From positions 62,001-126,000 of the forward strand of contig RSEH01000047.1 in NCBI GenBank assembly GCA_006503475.1: a DNA stretch of 64,000 nt, in the 5' to 3' direction. The position numbers and the translations under genes are program-made. The DNA is from Stentor roeselii (Eukaryota; Ciliophora; Heterotrichea; Heterotrichida; Stentoridae). Below, in pieces: positions 63,744-64,000 of the stretch (position 1 is its first letter; every line of letters starts with the position of its first letter). A model generated the notes under the pieces. That model worked only from the letters and a program-made list of their open reading frames with translations, had not been told where the DNA came from and did not search any database.

Positions 63744-64000
63744 TTAATCGTTCAAAAAAGCATGCAAAAGCAACTCTTTCGCAGAAGGTCGAAAAGAATA
63801 AGGCCTTCTCCAGCATTTCATTAAAAAGTCTTCGAGAACAGGAGTGTCTAGCTGTTTATCTTGTAGAGGTGATTCACAATCGACCATCAAATGCATGGCT
63901 TTGGCGATATTTGCCGTTTTAAACGGTTTGCATCCAGTATAAAGTTCATAAACCAAGCATCCAAGACTCCAAATATCAGCAGCAAATGAATAAGGTTCCT
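63744..64000 (-). CDS. Protein kinase, N-terminal part outside window
   Basis: The open frame reaches the right edge; the last 85 residues are visible. EPYSFAADIWSLGCLVYELY is subdomain IX (with the conserved Asp and Gly), and the end SFRPSAKELLLHAFLND is subdomain XI with its Arg, followed at once by a stop. It is a Ser/Thr kinase whose catalytic domain is C-terminal; the group cannot be fixed from the fragment. Confidence 0.88.
   Translation of the reverse strand, partial: EPYSFAADIWSLGCLVYELYTGCKPFKTANIAKAMHLMVDCESPLQDKQLDTPVLEDFLMKCWRRPYSFRPSAKELLLHAFLND

Noticed and set aside
1-64000. Reassigned stop codons as in most ciliates
   Set aside because: TAA, TAG and TGA each end recognisable full-length genes at the expected place, so the standard code fits.

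Overview
The window looks like macronuclear DNA of a heterotrich ciliate, most probably Stentor or a close relative. It holds about 45 protein genes in 64 kb on both strands, with gaps often under 50 bp. TAA, TAG and TGA all end ordinary genes, so the code appears standard, which excludes most other ciliates. Three conserved genes become full length only when an exactly 15-nt GT..AG intron is removed (26973-26987, 28538-28552, 29281-29295). Introns of 15-16 nt together with a standard code are, to my knowledge, the Stentor signature. I saw no tRNA, rRNA, telomere repeat, transposon, CRISPR array or viral remnant.

Layout. 1-12.8 kb: a coiled-coil/GAR-type protein cut by the left edge, a cyclic-nucleotide-gated K+ channel with a zinc knuckle, a membrane protein, a kinesin fused to a seven-repeat RCC1 propeller, an FCP1/SCP phosphatase, a CaaX-tailed coiled-coil protein, an LRR-ankyrin protein and small genes. 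12.9-24.4 kb: a coiled-coil/C1q-like protein, an SLC25 carrier, radial spoke protein 4/6, two secreted proteins, an RNI-type LRR protein and coiled-coil proteins. 24.7-37 kb: a tightly packed CDPK/coiled-coil trio, a second kinesin, mitochondrial ribosomal protein L28, a CAP-centrin fusion, a cytosolic carboxypeptidase and a membrane-anchored phosphodiesterase. 37-50.6 kb: BMS1, an ADCK-type kinase, ribosomal P2, a voltage-sensor/nucleotide cyclase, an IQ/DUF4378-like protein, an EF-hand protein and CEP104. 50.6-64 kb: a giant AT-rich USP-like protein, CNNM, a cyclin, a PDI, a zinc-ligand-poor eL42, a SHAQKYF Myb, a Ulp1-like protein lacking its catalytic His, and a kinase cut by the right edge.

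Themes. Cilium and cytoskeleton genes are prominent: RSP4/6, CEP104, carboxypeptidase, kinesins, GAR and centrin domains. A cyclic-nucleotide set (channel, phosphodiesterase, cyclase) and a Ca2+ set (CDPK, centrin fusion, EF-hand protein) are also present. They are not operon-like groups.

The most unusual whole-window signal is compositional. The + strand alternates every few hundred bases between G/T-rich and A/C-rich domains. The switches cross gene boundaries and ignore gene orientation, and they are extreme in the gene-free spacers. I know of no explanation. All assignments were made by reading the translations, without database searches.
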